64,000 nucleotides of DNA. It comes from JAMZMI01 sp963848175 (GTDB lineage: Bacteria; Bacteroidota; Bacteroidia; Cytophagales; Cyclobacteriaceae). The first letter of the stretch is position 1. The number at the start of each line of letters is the position of its first letter. Of this stretch, positions 17,148 to 26,266 are shown piece after piece. The notes under the pieces were generated by a model. The model saw only the letters and a list, made by a program, of their open reading frames with translations. It had not been told where the DNA came from and did not search any database. A program made the translations under genes and the position numbers. The stretch lies in assembly GCA_963848175.1 (NCBI GenBank), contig CAWKCO010000011.1, forward strand, positions 186,001 to 250,000. The letters run 5' to 3'.

Positions 17148-18368
17148 TTAATCCATGACCATTCCCATCAACTTCATATCTTCCCAAAACGCTGGATAGG
17201 ATTTGTTTACAACATCACGCTCTTCTATGGTAACATCTCGCAATTGGCAAAGCGGCGCAAATGCCATAGCCATGCGATGATCTTCGTAGGTAGCAATGGT
17301 CGCAATAGTCTGAGGGACAACACCAGGAGTCATCACCCAAAGTCCCTTCTCTGGCTCTGTAAGTGATGCACCTATTTTTTCCATTTCAGCAGCCATCGCA
17401 GCAATGCGATCTGTTTCTTTGATACGAAGGCTTTCCAAACCTGTCATTTTTAGTGTCGCACCTTTCACCGCTGCAGTCACCATCACTGTCTGAGCCAAAT
17501 CTGGGCATGTGATGAAATCAATTGCTATCTCTTTGTCCAGCCTTCCGTTAGAGCTCAATTGTGCACCTTCTGGTTCGTACTCCGTTTTCACGCCAAGCTT
17601 CTCCATGATCGTGGCTATTTCCTGATCCCCTTGCAAGCTATCAGAACGCAATCCATATAGGTGAATATCCGAATCGGCATTCAGAGCAGCCATTGAATAC
17701 CAATAACTGGCTCCAGACCAATCGCTTTCAATAGTATACTCTCCGCCAATATAAGGTTGTGGAGCAATGGTAATCATATCTCCTATCCAAGTAGACTCTA
17801 CGCCAAAACGTCGCATCAAACCAAGTGTCATTTCTATATATGGTTTACTAAAAACCTGAGTAGTCAGGTTGATTTGCAAACCATTCGGCAATGCTGGTCC
17901 GATCATCAAAAGCGCACTAATAAACTGACTACTGATATTGCCTGGAATATCTAGTTGAGTCACCTTTTGCTCCTTTATTTTATGGATTTTCAACGGTGGG
18001 TAACCTTCTTTTTCCTCATAAGAAATCTCAGCACCAAGTTTTCTCAACGCATCTACGAGCAATCCAATAGGGCGTTCTTTCATACGAGGTGTTCCAGTAA
18101 TTACCTGCCCTGTGCCCATTGTACCTAGCAATGCCGTGGAAAAACGCATGGTGGTTCCTGCATCCAAAACATCCCAAACCTGATCTGTTTGATTAGACAA
18201 AAGTCTCATCATAGTTTGAGTATCACGCGCCGCTGAAAGGTTTTTCAAAACCAGCTTATTCCCACTCAAAGCGTTAATCAAGAGTGCACGGTTGCTCTCG
18301 CTCTTAGATGATGTCAATTTGACGACTCCTTTTAGCGGATGGTCGAAAGATTTTAGGTTGATATTCAC
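17148..18368 (-). CDS. aroA: 3-phosphoshikimate 1-carboxyvinyltransferase (EPSP synthase)
   Basis: Sixth step of the shikimate pathway: shikimate-3-phosphate plus PEP gives EPSP. At 406 residues it is slightly shorter than the E. coli enzyme, as usual in Bacteroidota. Motifs seen are KLTSSKSESNRALLINALS near the N-terminus, LDAGTTMRFSTALL, the substrate loop GTPRMKERPIGLLVDAL, and the C-terminal RIKETDRIAAMAAEMEKIG and TYEDHRMAMAFAPL. It lies downstream of aroB on the same strand. The 234-base gap contains a small gene on the opposite strand, so the two aro genes are neighbours without being tightly coupled. Confidence 0.97.
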   Translation of the reverse strand: MNINLKSFDHPLKGVVKLTSSKSESNRALLINALSGNKLVLKNLSAARDTQTMMRLLSNQTDQVWDVLDAGTTMRFSTALLGTMGTGQVITGTPRMKERPIGLLVDALRKLGAEISYEEKEGYPPLKIHKIKEQKVTQLDIPGNISSQFISALLMIGPALPNGLQINLTTQVFSKPYIEMTLGLMRRFGVESTWIGDMITIAPQPYIGGEYTIESDWSGASYWYSMAALNADSDIHLYGLRSDSLQGDQEIATIMEKLGVKTEYEPEGAQLSSNGRLDKEIAIDFITCPDLAQTVMVTAAVKGATLKMTGLESLRIKETDRIAAMAAEMEKIGASLTEPEKGLWVMTPGVVPQTIATIATYEDHRMAMAFAPLCQLRDVTIEERDVVNKSYPAFWEDMKLMGMVMD

Positions 18369-18448
18369 TTCGTATTTTATTTTGTATTAAAGCCGAAACA
18401 GTTAGCAACTGATCGGGTTTCAATTTTACATTTTAAACAATAAACAAC

Positions 18449-18610
18449 ATGTCACTTGCACGCACCCTTGCTTCATTGATCGCCACAGTTTTGATAGGCG
18501 CATTATCCATTTTCACTGCGATTCCGCGCAAAACTGTAAAAACTAAAACAAGAAGCACCAAAGCTACCACGCATCGCCCTGTAGTTGAAAACGATGACCT
18601 ATTTATTTGA
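18449..18610 (+). CDS. Putative small membrane protein (53 residues)
   Basis: A short frame from the ATG at 18449 to TGA at 18608-18610. The N-terminal half is hydrophobic (LARTLASLIATVLIGALSIF), followed by a basic tail rich in Lys, Thr and Arg (KTVKTKTRSTKATTHRP) and an acidic end. This is the pattern of a single-pass small membrane protein with a cytoplasmic basic tail. It fills the space between aroA and aroB on the opposite strand and overlaps the 3' end of aroB by 8 bases. No ribosome-binding or -7 box is clear, so it is a candidate rather than a certain gene. Confidence 0.45.
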   Translation: MSLARTLASLIATVLIGALSIFTAIPRKTVKTKTRSTKATTHRPVVENDDLFI

Positions 18611-19637
18611 GCGAAGCATAGTAATCCATGCTCTTACTCATCATTTCATTGGTCACTTTTTGATCATATAGGCATTCGCCAATTCCATTGAGCAGTGAAA
18701 AGCTCAATTGCGATCCTGTGTTCTTTTTGTCCTGCTGCATGAGCGGAAGCAAAACAGCTAAATCTGGCAGTTCTACAGATGGGTAAGTTTTTTCAATATA
18801 TCCCACCAGCTCGCTTAACTCAGACTCATCTAAAGTGCCTTGCTGCAAAGCCAAATGCCCTTCTAGAATCATTCCTATAGCAATAGCTTCTCCATGTAGC
18901 AAACTAAGCTCATTATTAAGGTGCCAAGTTTCAATAGCATGCCCGAGGGTATGTCCAAAATTCAAGATTTTTCTTAAACCTGCTTCCTTCGGGTCTTCCG
19001 TAACTACAGCATGTTTGATTTCCGCTGAGGTTCGTACAATCGACATCCAATCAAAATCTGGAAACGTCCCCGACTTGATGGTCTCCCAATAGTTTTTATC
19101 ATAAATCAACCCATGCTTGATTACTTCACCAAACCCTGATCGCAACTCTCTTTCGGGTAAAGTTCTCAGAAATCCATCATGGATTAACACCTTCTGCGGA
19201 TCCTGAAAGACGCCAAGGTGATTTTTAAACCCCATAAAATCAATTCCCAGCTTCCCCCCTATATTGGCATCTACCATCGCCAAGAGAGTGGTGGGGAAAT
19301 TCACAAAGCGAATACCTCTCTTATAGGTAGAAGCACAGAATCCTCCCATATCACCTATCACACCACCACCAATATTGACCAGAAGTGATTTTCTACTGAA
19401 GCCCCATTCGGTCAGCGCTTGCCATATAACACTGCAGCTATCAAGTGTCTTATTGATTTCCCCGCTTTTGATTTCTATCATCTTAGCTTCAGCATCCAAA
19501 TCAAAGAGAGGCAAGCAGTGCTCTTTTGTATTTTCATCTACGAGGAAGGCGACCTGATCTGGTTTTAGGTCTTCCAATACGTTTTTTAATCCCACTTTGG
19601 GAGCATCTATGAATGAGATAGAATCTGGTAAATTCAC
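18603..19637 (-). CDS. aroB: 3-dehydroquinate synthase
   Basis: Second step of the shikimate pathway: DAHP is converted to 3-dehydroquinate with NAD and a divalent metal. At 344 residues it is of normal length. The NAD-binding GGGVIGDMGGFCASTYKRG, the loop INFPTTLLAMVDANIGGKLGID (here VNFPTT), and the metal histidines in FGHTLGHAIE and HGEAIAIGM are all present. The start is a GTG at 19637; no ATG occurs in frame before the upstream stop. The start codon lies about 80 bases from the divergent proline dehydrogenase start. Confidence 0.97.
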   Translation of the reverse strand: MNLPDSISFIDAPKVGLKNVLEDLKPDQVAFLVDENTKEHCLPLFDLDAEAKMIEIKSGEINKTLDSCSVIWQALTEWGFSRKSLLVNIGGGVIGDMGGFCASTYKRGIRFVNFPTTLLAMVDANIGGKLGIDFMGFKNHLGVFQDPQKVLIHDGFLRTLPERELRSGFGEVIKHGLIYDKNYWETIKSGTFPDFDWMSIVRTSAEIKHAVVTEDPKEAGLRKILNFGHTLGHAIETWHLNNELSLLHGEAIAIGMILEGHLALQQGTLDESELSELVGYIEKTYPSVELPDLAVLLPLMQQDKKNTGSQLSFSLLNGIGECLYDQKVTNEMMSKSMDYYASLK

Positions 19638-19692
19638 AAAATCTGGTTGAGTGTAAGAATCAAATTCGCGCTGATATTGGCTATATGCTAAC

Positions 19693-19700
19693 TACCTTTG
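19693..19700 (+). promoter_or_regulatory. -7 box (TACCTTTG) for proline dehydrogenase
   Basis: Perfect TAnnTTTG match 19 bases before the ATG at 19720, implying a leader of about 13 bases. It lies in the 82-base divergent spacer shared with aroB. Confidence 0.6.
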
Positions 19701-19719
19701 CGTTTCAGTTTTCAAATTT

Positions 19720-20898
19720 ATGATAGAAAAGTCACAAATCAATTTTGAAGACACTGCAACAGCCTTTGCTCACAAGACTGACAAAGAGTTGAAGCTGTCG
19801 TATTTCCTGTTTGCAACTATGAATCATCCATGGATGGTAAAACTCGGAACCACAGCTACTTCTTACGCATTAAAATTTCGTCTTCCTATCAAGGGATTGG
19901 TCAAGAAAACACTTTTTCACCAATTCTGCGGTGGTGAGTCTGTGGGGGATAGCGAGCCTACCATGCGCAAATTGGCAGAGGGCAAAGTAAAAACCATATT
20001 GGATTATTCAGTAGAAGGAGAAACTTCTGAGGCGAGCTATGATAGTACGATGACGGAAGCTATGCGCATTTCTGAATATGCCGCTCAGCACGAGAGCATT
20101 CCTTTTTGCGTGATCAAACTCTCAGGAATTGGCTCTACCAGAATCATGAAAAAGATGCAAGCAGGAGAAAAACTGGCTTTACACGAGCAGCTGGCTCATG
20201 ACAAAATGATCCGTCGCATCGAGAAAATTGTTTCCCATGCAGCGAAGAACAATGTCAAATTCATGATCGACGCAGAAGAGTCTTGGATCCAAAATGTGAT
20301 TGATGAAATCAGCTATGACCTCATGCTACAATTCAACAAAAAACAACCAGTCGTATACAACACCTACCAGCTTTACAGAAAAGACGCGTTGGAAAACATG
20401 AAAAATGCTCATGAAAAAATAACTGGGTTGGGATGCTATTTTGGGGCTAAAGTGGTTCGTGGAGCATATATGGAAAAGGAACGTGAAAGAGCTGAAGACT
20501 TGGCGTACCCAGACCCTATTCAGCAAAACAAGAAAGATACTGATACTCATTATCATGAAGGTTTGAAATACGCAATTATACATTTCTCAAAATTTGGACT
20601 GTGCGCAGGCACGCACAATGAGGAGTCTTGTCAGGTTTTGGTAGATCTGATGAATACCTATGGAATTGCTAAAACCGACGAAAGGGTTTATTTTGCGCAA
20701 CTTTTAGGAATGAGTGACAATATCAGCTTCAAACTAGCTGATATGGGATATAATGTGGCCAAATATGTGCCTTACGGCCCAGTTGAAAAAGTACTACCAT
20801 ATTTATTTCGAAGGGCAGAAGAAAATACTTCTATCGCAGGCCAAAGCAGTCGGGAGTATTTACTAGTAAAAAAGGAATTGAAAAGAAGGCGTCAATAA
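19720..20898 (+). CDS. Proline dehydrogenase (monofunctional)
   Basis: FAD-dependent oxidation of proline to pyrroline-5-carboxylate, feeding the quinone pool. At 392 residues it contains only the PRODH barrel, without the P5C-dehydrogenase half of bifunctional PutA. Diagnostic segments are GAKVVRGAYMEKERERA, CAGTHNEES, YFAQLLGMSDN and the C-terminal YVPYGPVEKVLPYLFRRAEEN. The motif spacing and N-terminal extension match Bacteroidota PRODH proteins. It is upstream of lysS by 62 bases on the same strand. The matching P5C dehydrogenase must be elsewhere in the genome. Confidence 0.95.
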   Translation: MIEKSQINFEDTATAFAHKTDKELKLSYFLFATMNHPWMVKLGTTATSYALKFRLPIKGLVKKTLFHQFCGGESVGDSEPTMRKLAEGKVKTILDYSVEGETSEASYDSTMTEAMRISEYAAQHESIPFCVIKLSGIGSTRIMKKMQAGEKLALHEQLAHDKMIRRIEKIVSHAAKNNVKFMIDAEESWIQNVIDEISYDLMLQFNKKQPVVYNTYQLYRKDALENMKNAHEKITGLGCYFGAKVVRGAYMEKERERAEDLAYPDPIQQNKKDTDTHYHEGLKYAIIHFSKFGLCAGTHNEESCQVLVDLMNTYGIAKTDERVYFAQLLGMSDNISFKLADMGYNVAKYVPYGPVEKVLPYLFRRAEENTSIAGQSSREYLLVKKELKRRRQ

Positions 20899-20960
20899 GG
20901 ATTTTGAAAATTGAAAGCCTCAAAATTAATTATCCTCAACGGGATATAAAGTGATAAAAA

Positions 20961-22679
20961 ATGCAACTAAGCGAACAGGAATTACAAAGAAGAAAAGAGC
21001 GTGAAGAGTTGATGAAAATGGGTATTGACCCATATCCAGCTGCTACGTTCAACGTAAATGCCACTGCGGCAGACATTCATGAGAACTATGATAGAAGAGT
21101 AACCGACTATAAGGATATCTCTATCGCCGGAAGACTTATGAGCCGCAGAATCATGGGTTCAGCTTCGTTTGCAGAAATTCAAGACAGTACTGGCCGCATT
21201 CAAATCTACATCCGCAGGGACGACATTTGCCCAGATGAAGACAAATCACTTTACAACGAGGTTTTTAAAAAGAAACTTGACAGAGGTGACATTATCGGCA
21301 TCCGCGGATATGTTTTCAAAACTCAAGTGGGTGAAATATCCATCCACGTGACCGAGTTTAAAATGCTAACCAAGTCGCTGAAGCCACTGCCCGTGGTAAA
21401 AGAAGGCGAGGATGAGGAAGGAAATAGAAAAGTTTGGGATGCATTTACAGACCCAGAACAGCGCTATCGCCAGCGCTATTTGGATTTGATTGTAAACCCA
21501 CATATTAAGGACACTTTCATAAAACGTACGCAATTGGTGAACACCATTCGCAACTTTATGAACGATCATGGCTACTTGGAAGTGGAAACTCCAATTCTAC
21601 AGCCGATACATGGCGGAGCGGCGGCACGTCCATTCAAGACGCATCACAATACGCTGGACATGCCTTTGTATCTACGTATCGCCAACGAACTGTATCTGAA
21701 AAGATTGATCGTAGGTGGTTTTGATGGCGTGTATGAGTTTGCGAAAGATTTCAGAAACGAAGGAATGTCTCGCTTTCACAATCCTGAATTCACTCAGATA
21801 GAATTGTATGTAGCATACAAAGATTACTTCTGGATGATGGATTTCATGGAGGAATTGGTAGAGAAAATCGCAATGAATTTGCACGGAGACACCAAGGTCA
21901 AGGTGGGAGAAAATATCATTGATTTTCAAAGACCATGGAAGCGATTTACCATGTTCGAAGCGATCGAACACTTTACAGGCATTGACATCTCTGAAATGGA
22001 AGAAGCTGATCTCAGAGAAACATGCAAAAAGCTAAGTGTGCCAATGGATGAAACCATGGGTAAAGCTAAATTGATTGATGAAATATTTGGTGAGAAATGC
22101 GAGGGTCAGCTGATCCAACCGACATTTATCACAGATTATCCGGAAGAAATGTCTCCGCTCACTAAAAAGCACCGATCTAAGCCAGGGCTGGTAGAGCGAT
22201 TTGAGGCCATTTGTAATGGAAAGGAAATTATGAACGCTTACTCCGAGCTCAATGACCCTATAGATCAGCGTGCGCGCTTTGAAGAGCAACTAGAACTCGC
22301 TAAGCGCGGCGATGAAGAGGCGATGGTAATGGATGAGGATTTCTTGAGAGCATTGGAATACGGCATGCCTCCTACGGCAGGTGTAGGATTGGGTATAGAT
22401 AGACTATCTATGATCATGACTGACTCCAAGTCTATTCAGGATGTGCTTTTCTTCCCACAAATGAGGCCAGAGAAAAAATCAAAATCTACATTACTTGAAG
22501 GTGAGGAAAAAATCGTTTACGACCTTTTAACTGCCTCGGGGAGAGTGGAACTTGAAACGCTAAAGAATCAAACCGAACTTTCTAATAAAAAATGGGATTT
22601 GGCAGTGAAAGCCTTAACCAAAGGAGGTTTGGCCAAAGTGGAAAAAACGGAAGCGGGGCTTTTTATTGATAAAGTCTGA
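20961..22679 (+). CDS. lysS: Lysyl-tRNA synthetase, class II
   Basis: Charges tRNA-Lys. The N-terminal OB fold (ISIAGRLMSRRIMGSASFAEIQDSTGRIQIY) is followed by class II motif 1 (LVNTIRNFMNDHGYLEVETPIL), motif 2 (KDFRNEGMSRFHNPEFTQIE) and motif 3 (GVGLGIDRLSMIMTDS). At 572 residues it is longer than the ~500-residue E. coli form. The extra ~65 residues after QMRPEKK form a compact alpha/beta segment (EGEEKIVYDLLTASGRVELETLKNQ...GGLAKVEKTEAGLFI) that looks like a small winged helix and recurs in Bacteroidota LysRS. It ends just before a strong terminator. Confidence 0.97.
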   Translation: MQLSEQELQRRKEREELMKMGIDPYPAATFNVNATAADIHENYDRRVTDYKDISIAGRLMSRRIMGSASFAEIQDSTGRIQIYIRRDDICPDEDKSLYNEVFKKKLDRGDIIGIRGYVFKTQVGEISIHVTEFKMLTKSLKPLPVVKEGEDEEGNRKVWDAFTDPEQRYRQRYLDLIVNPHIKDTFIKRTQLVNTIRNFMNDHGYLEVETPILQPIHGGAAARPFKTHHNTLDMPLYLRIANELYLKRLIVGGFDGVYEFAKDFRNEGMSRFHNPEFTQIELYVAYKDYFWMMDFMEELVEKIAMNLHGDTKVKVGENIIDFQRPWKRFTMFEAIEHFTGIDISEMEEADLRETCKKLSVPMDETMGKAKLIDEIFGEKCEGQLIQPTFITDYPEEMSPLTKKHRSKPGLVERFEAICNGKEIMNAYSELNDPIDQRARFEEQLELAKRGDEEAMVMDEDFLRALEYGMPPTAGVGLGIDRLSMIMTDSKSIQDVLFFPQMRPEKKSKSTLLEGEEKIVYDLLTASGRVELETLKNQTELSNKKWDLAVKALTKGGLAKVEKTEAGLFIDKV

Positions 22680-22710
22680 ATTCATAATTAGCCTCTTGTT
22701 GAAAGATCCC

Positions 22711-22746
22711 AAAGCCTTGATTAATCCAAATCAAGGCTTTTCTTTT
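22711..22746 (+). terminator. Rho-independent terminator after lysS
   Basis: 12-bp perfect stem AAAGCCTTGATT (22711-22722) / AATCAAGGCTTT (22729-22740) with a 6-base loop, followed by TCTTTT. Confidence 0.9.
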
Positions 22747-22809
22747 GAAATAAGTACACTAAAGAAAATTGATTTGTACGCTGTTCATTATTTCCAAGCT
22801 AAGAAGCAC

Positions 22810-22817
22810 TAGATTTG
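22810..22817 (+). promoter_or_regulatory. -7 box (TAGATTTG) for the J-domain/KTSC gene
   Basis: Perfect TAnnTTTG match 25 bases before the ATG at 22843, and after the lysS terminator, so this gene has its own promoter. Confidence 0.6.
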
Positions 22818-22842
22818 CGCAAATTTTCGAAAAACAAAGTCA

Positions 22843-23295
22843 ATGAAGCGCATCAACGAGTACAGAAAACTGTATAACGCCACCCCTCAATCCGATTTGA
22901 AGGAACTAAAAACTTCTTACAGAAATTTGGTAAAAGAATGGCATCCCGACAAATTTCAAGCTGATGATGAAAAGGCTGAAGAGGCTAAAACGATGAGTTT
23001 GAAAATTATTGATGGCTACCACTTCCTTGTGAGCATCGCACCTGAAACCAAGGCTGCTAACTTAGAAGAGTATACAAAAACCACGACAGAATCGGGTATT
23101 GCTGATTTCAAACACAAAGGGCTTGTACTCGAAGTGACGTTTCTTGACGGGACTACTTATGAATACTTTGGCGTAAACAAAAACGTGTACATGAAACTGA
23201 TCAATTCAGATCATCAATATCGTTTTGCGAAAAGAAACATTTTCAACACTTTTCTATATCGTAAATCCAAAAAAGACCAAAAGGTTGAAGCGTAA
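22843..23295 (+). CDS. J-domain protein with C-terminal KTSC domain
   Basis: A 150-residue soluble protein with two small domains. Residues ~5-65 are a J domain: RKLYNATPQSDLKELKTSYRN leading to the HPD triad at residues 34-36 (EWHPDKF), which would stimulate a DnaK ATPase. Residues ~90-145 are a KTSC domain with its central YxY (TTYEYFGV) and the tail YRFAKRNIFNTFLYRK. KTSC is named for its occurrence at the C-terminus of some lysyl-tRNA synthetases and has been suggested to bind RNA; its function is unknown. Here it sits in the gene directly downstream of lysS, although with a separate promoter. No zinc-finger or Gly/Phe region, so it is not a general DnaJ. Confidence 0.85.
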   Translation: MKRINEYRKLYNATPQSDLKELKTSYRNLVKEWHPDKFQADDEKAEEAKTMSLKIIDGYHFLVSIAPETKAANLEEYTKTTTESGIADFKHKGLVLEVTFLDGTTYEYFGVNKNVYMKLINSDHQYRFAKRNIFNTFLYRKSKKDQKVEA

Positions 23296-23404
23296 TTGCT
23301 TTTTTGGATAAAATATTTTTTTGAATTTCAAGGCTCAGCAAGAGAATATTCCATTTGGAGTATCTACCTTGGTATGCATTAATTAACCTTTAAATGATTT
23401 GACC

Positions 23405-23509
23405 ATGGGTAAAAGTCAAGACGCGAAAAAAACGGTAAAGAAAGAGCCGTTAAAAACGCCAAAAGAAAAAAAAGAAGAAAAAAGATTAAAAAAAGCTGCG
23501 AAGAAATAA
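23405..23509 (+). CDS. Small lysine-rich protein (34 residues)
   Basis: A 34-codon frame from the ATG at 23405, MGKSQDAKKTVKKEPLKTPK and then a run of Lys/Glu ending LKKAAKK, stop at 23507. Composition is about half lysine, so it is very basic and disordered. Very similar short Lys-rich frames occur in other Bacteroidota genomes as far as I recall. It is followed 8 bases later by a clean terminator, which supports a real transcript. It could bind nucleic acid, but nothing shows this. Confidence 0.6.
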   Translation: MGKSQDAKKTVKKEPLKTPKEKKEEKRLKKAAKK

Positions 23510-23516
23510 TTAAATC

Positions 23517-23549
23517 AAGCACATCTGGATTAACGATGTGCTTTTTTTA
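23517..23549 (+). terminator. Rho-independent terminator after the small Lys-rich gene
   Basis: Nine-bp stem AAGCACATC (23517-23525) / GATGTGCTT (23535-23543) followed by a T-run (to 23548). It separates this transcript from the convergent chemoreceptor gene. Confidence 0.85.
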
Positions 23550-23559
23550 TGAAAAAAAG

Positions 23560-25983
23560 CTACTCTGATGTAAGCTTAAAGTTAGCCACTCGCTCCTTTA
23601 AATCTCTAACAATCTCCGAAACGTATTTACTTTTAGCTGCATAAGAAATCATTCCCGATGAGAGCTCACTTGCAGAGCTAGCGACCTCCTCGGTTCCTGT
23701 AGCTGTTTGCTCCGCTATCACTACTACTCCCTCTGTTATTTTCATCACAGAATTCACTTCATTGGTCTGTTGACTTGTAGCTTCTACTATCCTTTGTGAA
23801 AGACTCAATGTCTCTGCATAGGAATTTGAAATATCTTCAAAAGTAGCCGTTCCGTCCTTGGTTGCTTGTTCTCCTGCTTCGATACTTGAAGCCATTTTCT
23901 TTATCAAACCTGCAGTAGCATTGGTGTTTTTTTGCACATCAGTAATAAGTCCTTCAATCATTTTGGCAGACTTTTTCGAATCTTCGGCCAACTTCCTGAT
24001 CTCTTCGGCTACCACTGAAAATCCTCTACCCGCATCACCAGCTTGAGCGGCTTCAATTGCCGCATTCAAGGCTAACAAATTGGTCTGTGCAGCTATTTCA
24101 GTCATGATATTCAGCACCTTAGATATCTCATCTGATCGATCTATCAGAGAATCAATAGACACATTGGTATCTTTAGAGTATTGGCTAAGGTCTGTCATAT
24201 TGAAGCGAACTTTCTCAATTATTTTCTTTCCTTTCTGACTTATATCTACACCCTGATTAGCGGTTTTCTCAATTATGAGTGCTTGCTGATTCATCTCAGA
24301 AGAAAACTTCAACACACCTTCAATCAAACCTGAGACCTGATCAGCTTTATTTACCTGCTCTTGTGCTCCATGACTTATTTCATCAATGGCCGAAGCAATC
24401 TCTACAGTACTCATGTTCATTTCCTCGGTAGTAATAAGCATATCTTGCGAGTTATCACCTATCAAATCCACCTGCTCGGTTATCTCGACAAGCAAGGCTG
24501 ACAAACTATCGAGTGCCGTGTTTAAATTATCAGCTAAAACTAAGACATCTCCTTTGGCCGTTTCACTATACCTCTTCGTGAGATCTCCTTTAGCCAGATG
24601 ATTGACAATATTATTAATCACGTTGAGTGGCGAAACGACCGATTCAAAAAGTAAATTAATAGATTCGCCTAACCTGCGCCATTCGCCAGTTTTAGATTCA
24701 AGATCTATCCTTGCTGCGAAATTGCCGGAATCTGCGGCTTCTTTTATCACATAATTCGTCTCTTCCACAGCCATTTCAAGATTACGCTGTTGCTCCTTTA
24801 GCTCTGCAATCATGGTGTTGAGATTTGCTACCATATCATTCAATGCCTCAGAAGCTTGCCCCACCTCGTCTGCTGATTTGACCTCTACAGCCACATCCAA
24901 ATTCCCTTTGGAAATCTGGCGCATCTTTTCAACCAACTCTTGCAAAGGCTTGAAACTAATCCTGAGTACAAGAAAGACTATGGAAATACTCAAAATAACT
25001 AGAATAAGTCCTAACCCTAACTGAACGTACATATCCTTATTGGCTTCAGCTATAATGACTTTGTTAGGAATTTTAACCAATATACCCCAGGGAGTGGGAG
25101 TGTTTTCAAAGGTAATGGGCACAAAAACCTCAAGATGCTTTCCCTCCTCTGCTACCGTTCGAATACCATTCTTCACCAATGACCCTAGCCTATTATCTTC
25201 TTCGTTATTTACATCCACCCCTTTCCCTACCAAATTTTCGTCATTGGTATTTGCAGCAAAAACTCCTTCATGTGACACTATAGCAACAAATGATTTATCG
25301 TAATGCAAATCAGTTTTCAACTGTAGAGCCAAATCCTGAAAATACGCTACATCAACATCCACCCCTGTAACGCCATAAAAATCACCATCAATCAAAATAG
25401 GAACCACCATAGAGGTGAGTAATAGCCGTCGCTCATTCTGAACCATGTAAGAAGTAGGCTCCATTACATATTCCATTTTTGTATACTTAGGAATTAAATA
25501 AAAATCACCGTTCCCATCATCTTCATATTGATCTAGCGGCTCTACAAATGTGTTTCCATTATCATCTTTCGTCCAATAAGGTATAAACCTACCCGTGCTA
25601 TCTGATCCTTCACTATTACTAAACAACTCATCCTTTCCATCAAAAGCATTAGGTTCCCACAAAGTATAAGTGGCAAAAAAGGAAGTATTATCTAGGAGCA
25701 CCTCTTGAAGGATCAAGTCTACCCCTGAACGATCAAGATTTACATAATCACGCTTCTTAGCTGACTCCAAAACACTTGCAAGTACACGAGATGCGACGCG
25801 ACATTTCTCCATATTCTCTTCCACCATTGAAGCGTATTTCTCTGAAGCATAGACTATCTCTTTTTTGCTGTTTTCTATGGTGGCGCTTCGTCTTGTGGTT
25901 GTGGAAAAAACGGTAAGAATGATAACTGTAGACAAAATAGCCAACATAAAAATCAAGGCTATTTTAGTTTTAAGAGACTTCAT
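23560..25983 (-). CDS. Methyl-accepting chemotaxis protein with dCache sensor
   Basis: An 807-residue transmembrane chemoreceptor. A first membrane helix (residues ~7-28) precedes a large periplasmic double-Cache domain (~35-315, with the YWTKDDNG...EPTSYMVQNERRLLLTSMVVPI and GVTGVDVDVAYFQDL segments). A second helix follows (~322-343), then a HAMP unit (~345-397), a second HAMP-like linker (~430-490) and the cytoplasmic signalling coiled coil. The conserved hairpin tip is EIAAQTNLLALNAAIEAAQA-GDAGRGFSVVAEEIRKLAEDS (residues ~625-670). No cheA, cheW or flagellar genes are in the window, so it is an orphan receptor locus. Ligand unknown; Cache domains usually bind small amines or carboxylates. 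Confidence 0.95.
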   Translation of the reverse strand: MKSLKTKIALIFMLAILSTVIILTVFSTTTRRSATIENSKKEIVYASEKYASMVEENMEKCRVASRVLASVLESAKKRDYVNLDRSGVDLILQEVLLDNTSFFATYTLWEPNAFDGKDELFSNSEGSDSTGRFIPYWTKDDNGNTFVEPLDQYEDDGNGDFYLIPKYTKMEYVMEPTSYMVQNERRLLLTSMVVPILIDGDFYGVTGVDVDVAYFQDLALQLKTDLHYDKSFVAIVSHEGVFAANTNDENLVGKGVDVNNEEDNRLGSLVKNGIRTVAEEGKHLEVFVPITFENTPTPWGILVKIPNKVIIAEANKDMYVQLGLGLILVILSISIVFLVLRISFKPLQELVEKMRQISKGNLDVAVEVKSADEVGQASEALNDMVANLNTMIAELKEQQRNLEMAVEETNYVIKEAADSGNFAARIDLESKTGEWRRLGESINLLFESVVSPLNVINNIVNHLAKGDLTKRYSETAKGDVLVLADNLNTALDSLSALLVEITEQVDLIGDNSQDMLITTEEMNMSTVEIASAIDEISHGAQEQVNKADQVSGLIEGVLKFSSEMNQQALIIEKTANQGVDISQKGKKIIEKVRFNMTDLSQYSKDTNVSIDSLIDRSDEISKVLNIMTEIAAQTNLLALNAAIEAAQAGDAGRGFSVVAEEIRKLAEDSKKSAKMIEGLITDVQKNTNATAGLIKKMASSIEAGEQATKDGTATFEDISNSYAETLSLSQRIVEATSQQTNEVNSVMKITEGVVVIAEQTATGTEEVASSASELSSGMISYAAKSKYVSEIVRDLKERVANFKLTSE

Positions 25984-26266
25984 ATTTATTACTTATAGTA
26001 GACTAACTAAATGAAGGAATCCCGCATTTGGAAGTAAGTGCAAACGAAAAATTTATATCAACGAGAACAAATCATATTCTATCCAATTTACTTTATCAAT
26101 TTAATAATATCTTTTGATCCTTTTTGATGTAACTGAGTAATATTGGCTGTACCAGCGTTTTCCACTGATCAGCTTAACTAACCATCATCTAAGGCTACCC
26201 TAATCATAAATTTCAGCTTGTATGCTTAAGTTTAATACACAAAAAAAAACACACTTTCGGCACTAA

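Noticed and set aside
19720..20898. Bifunctional PutA
   Set aside because: The protein ends after the PRODH domain (392 residues); no P5C dehydrogenase half is present.
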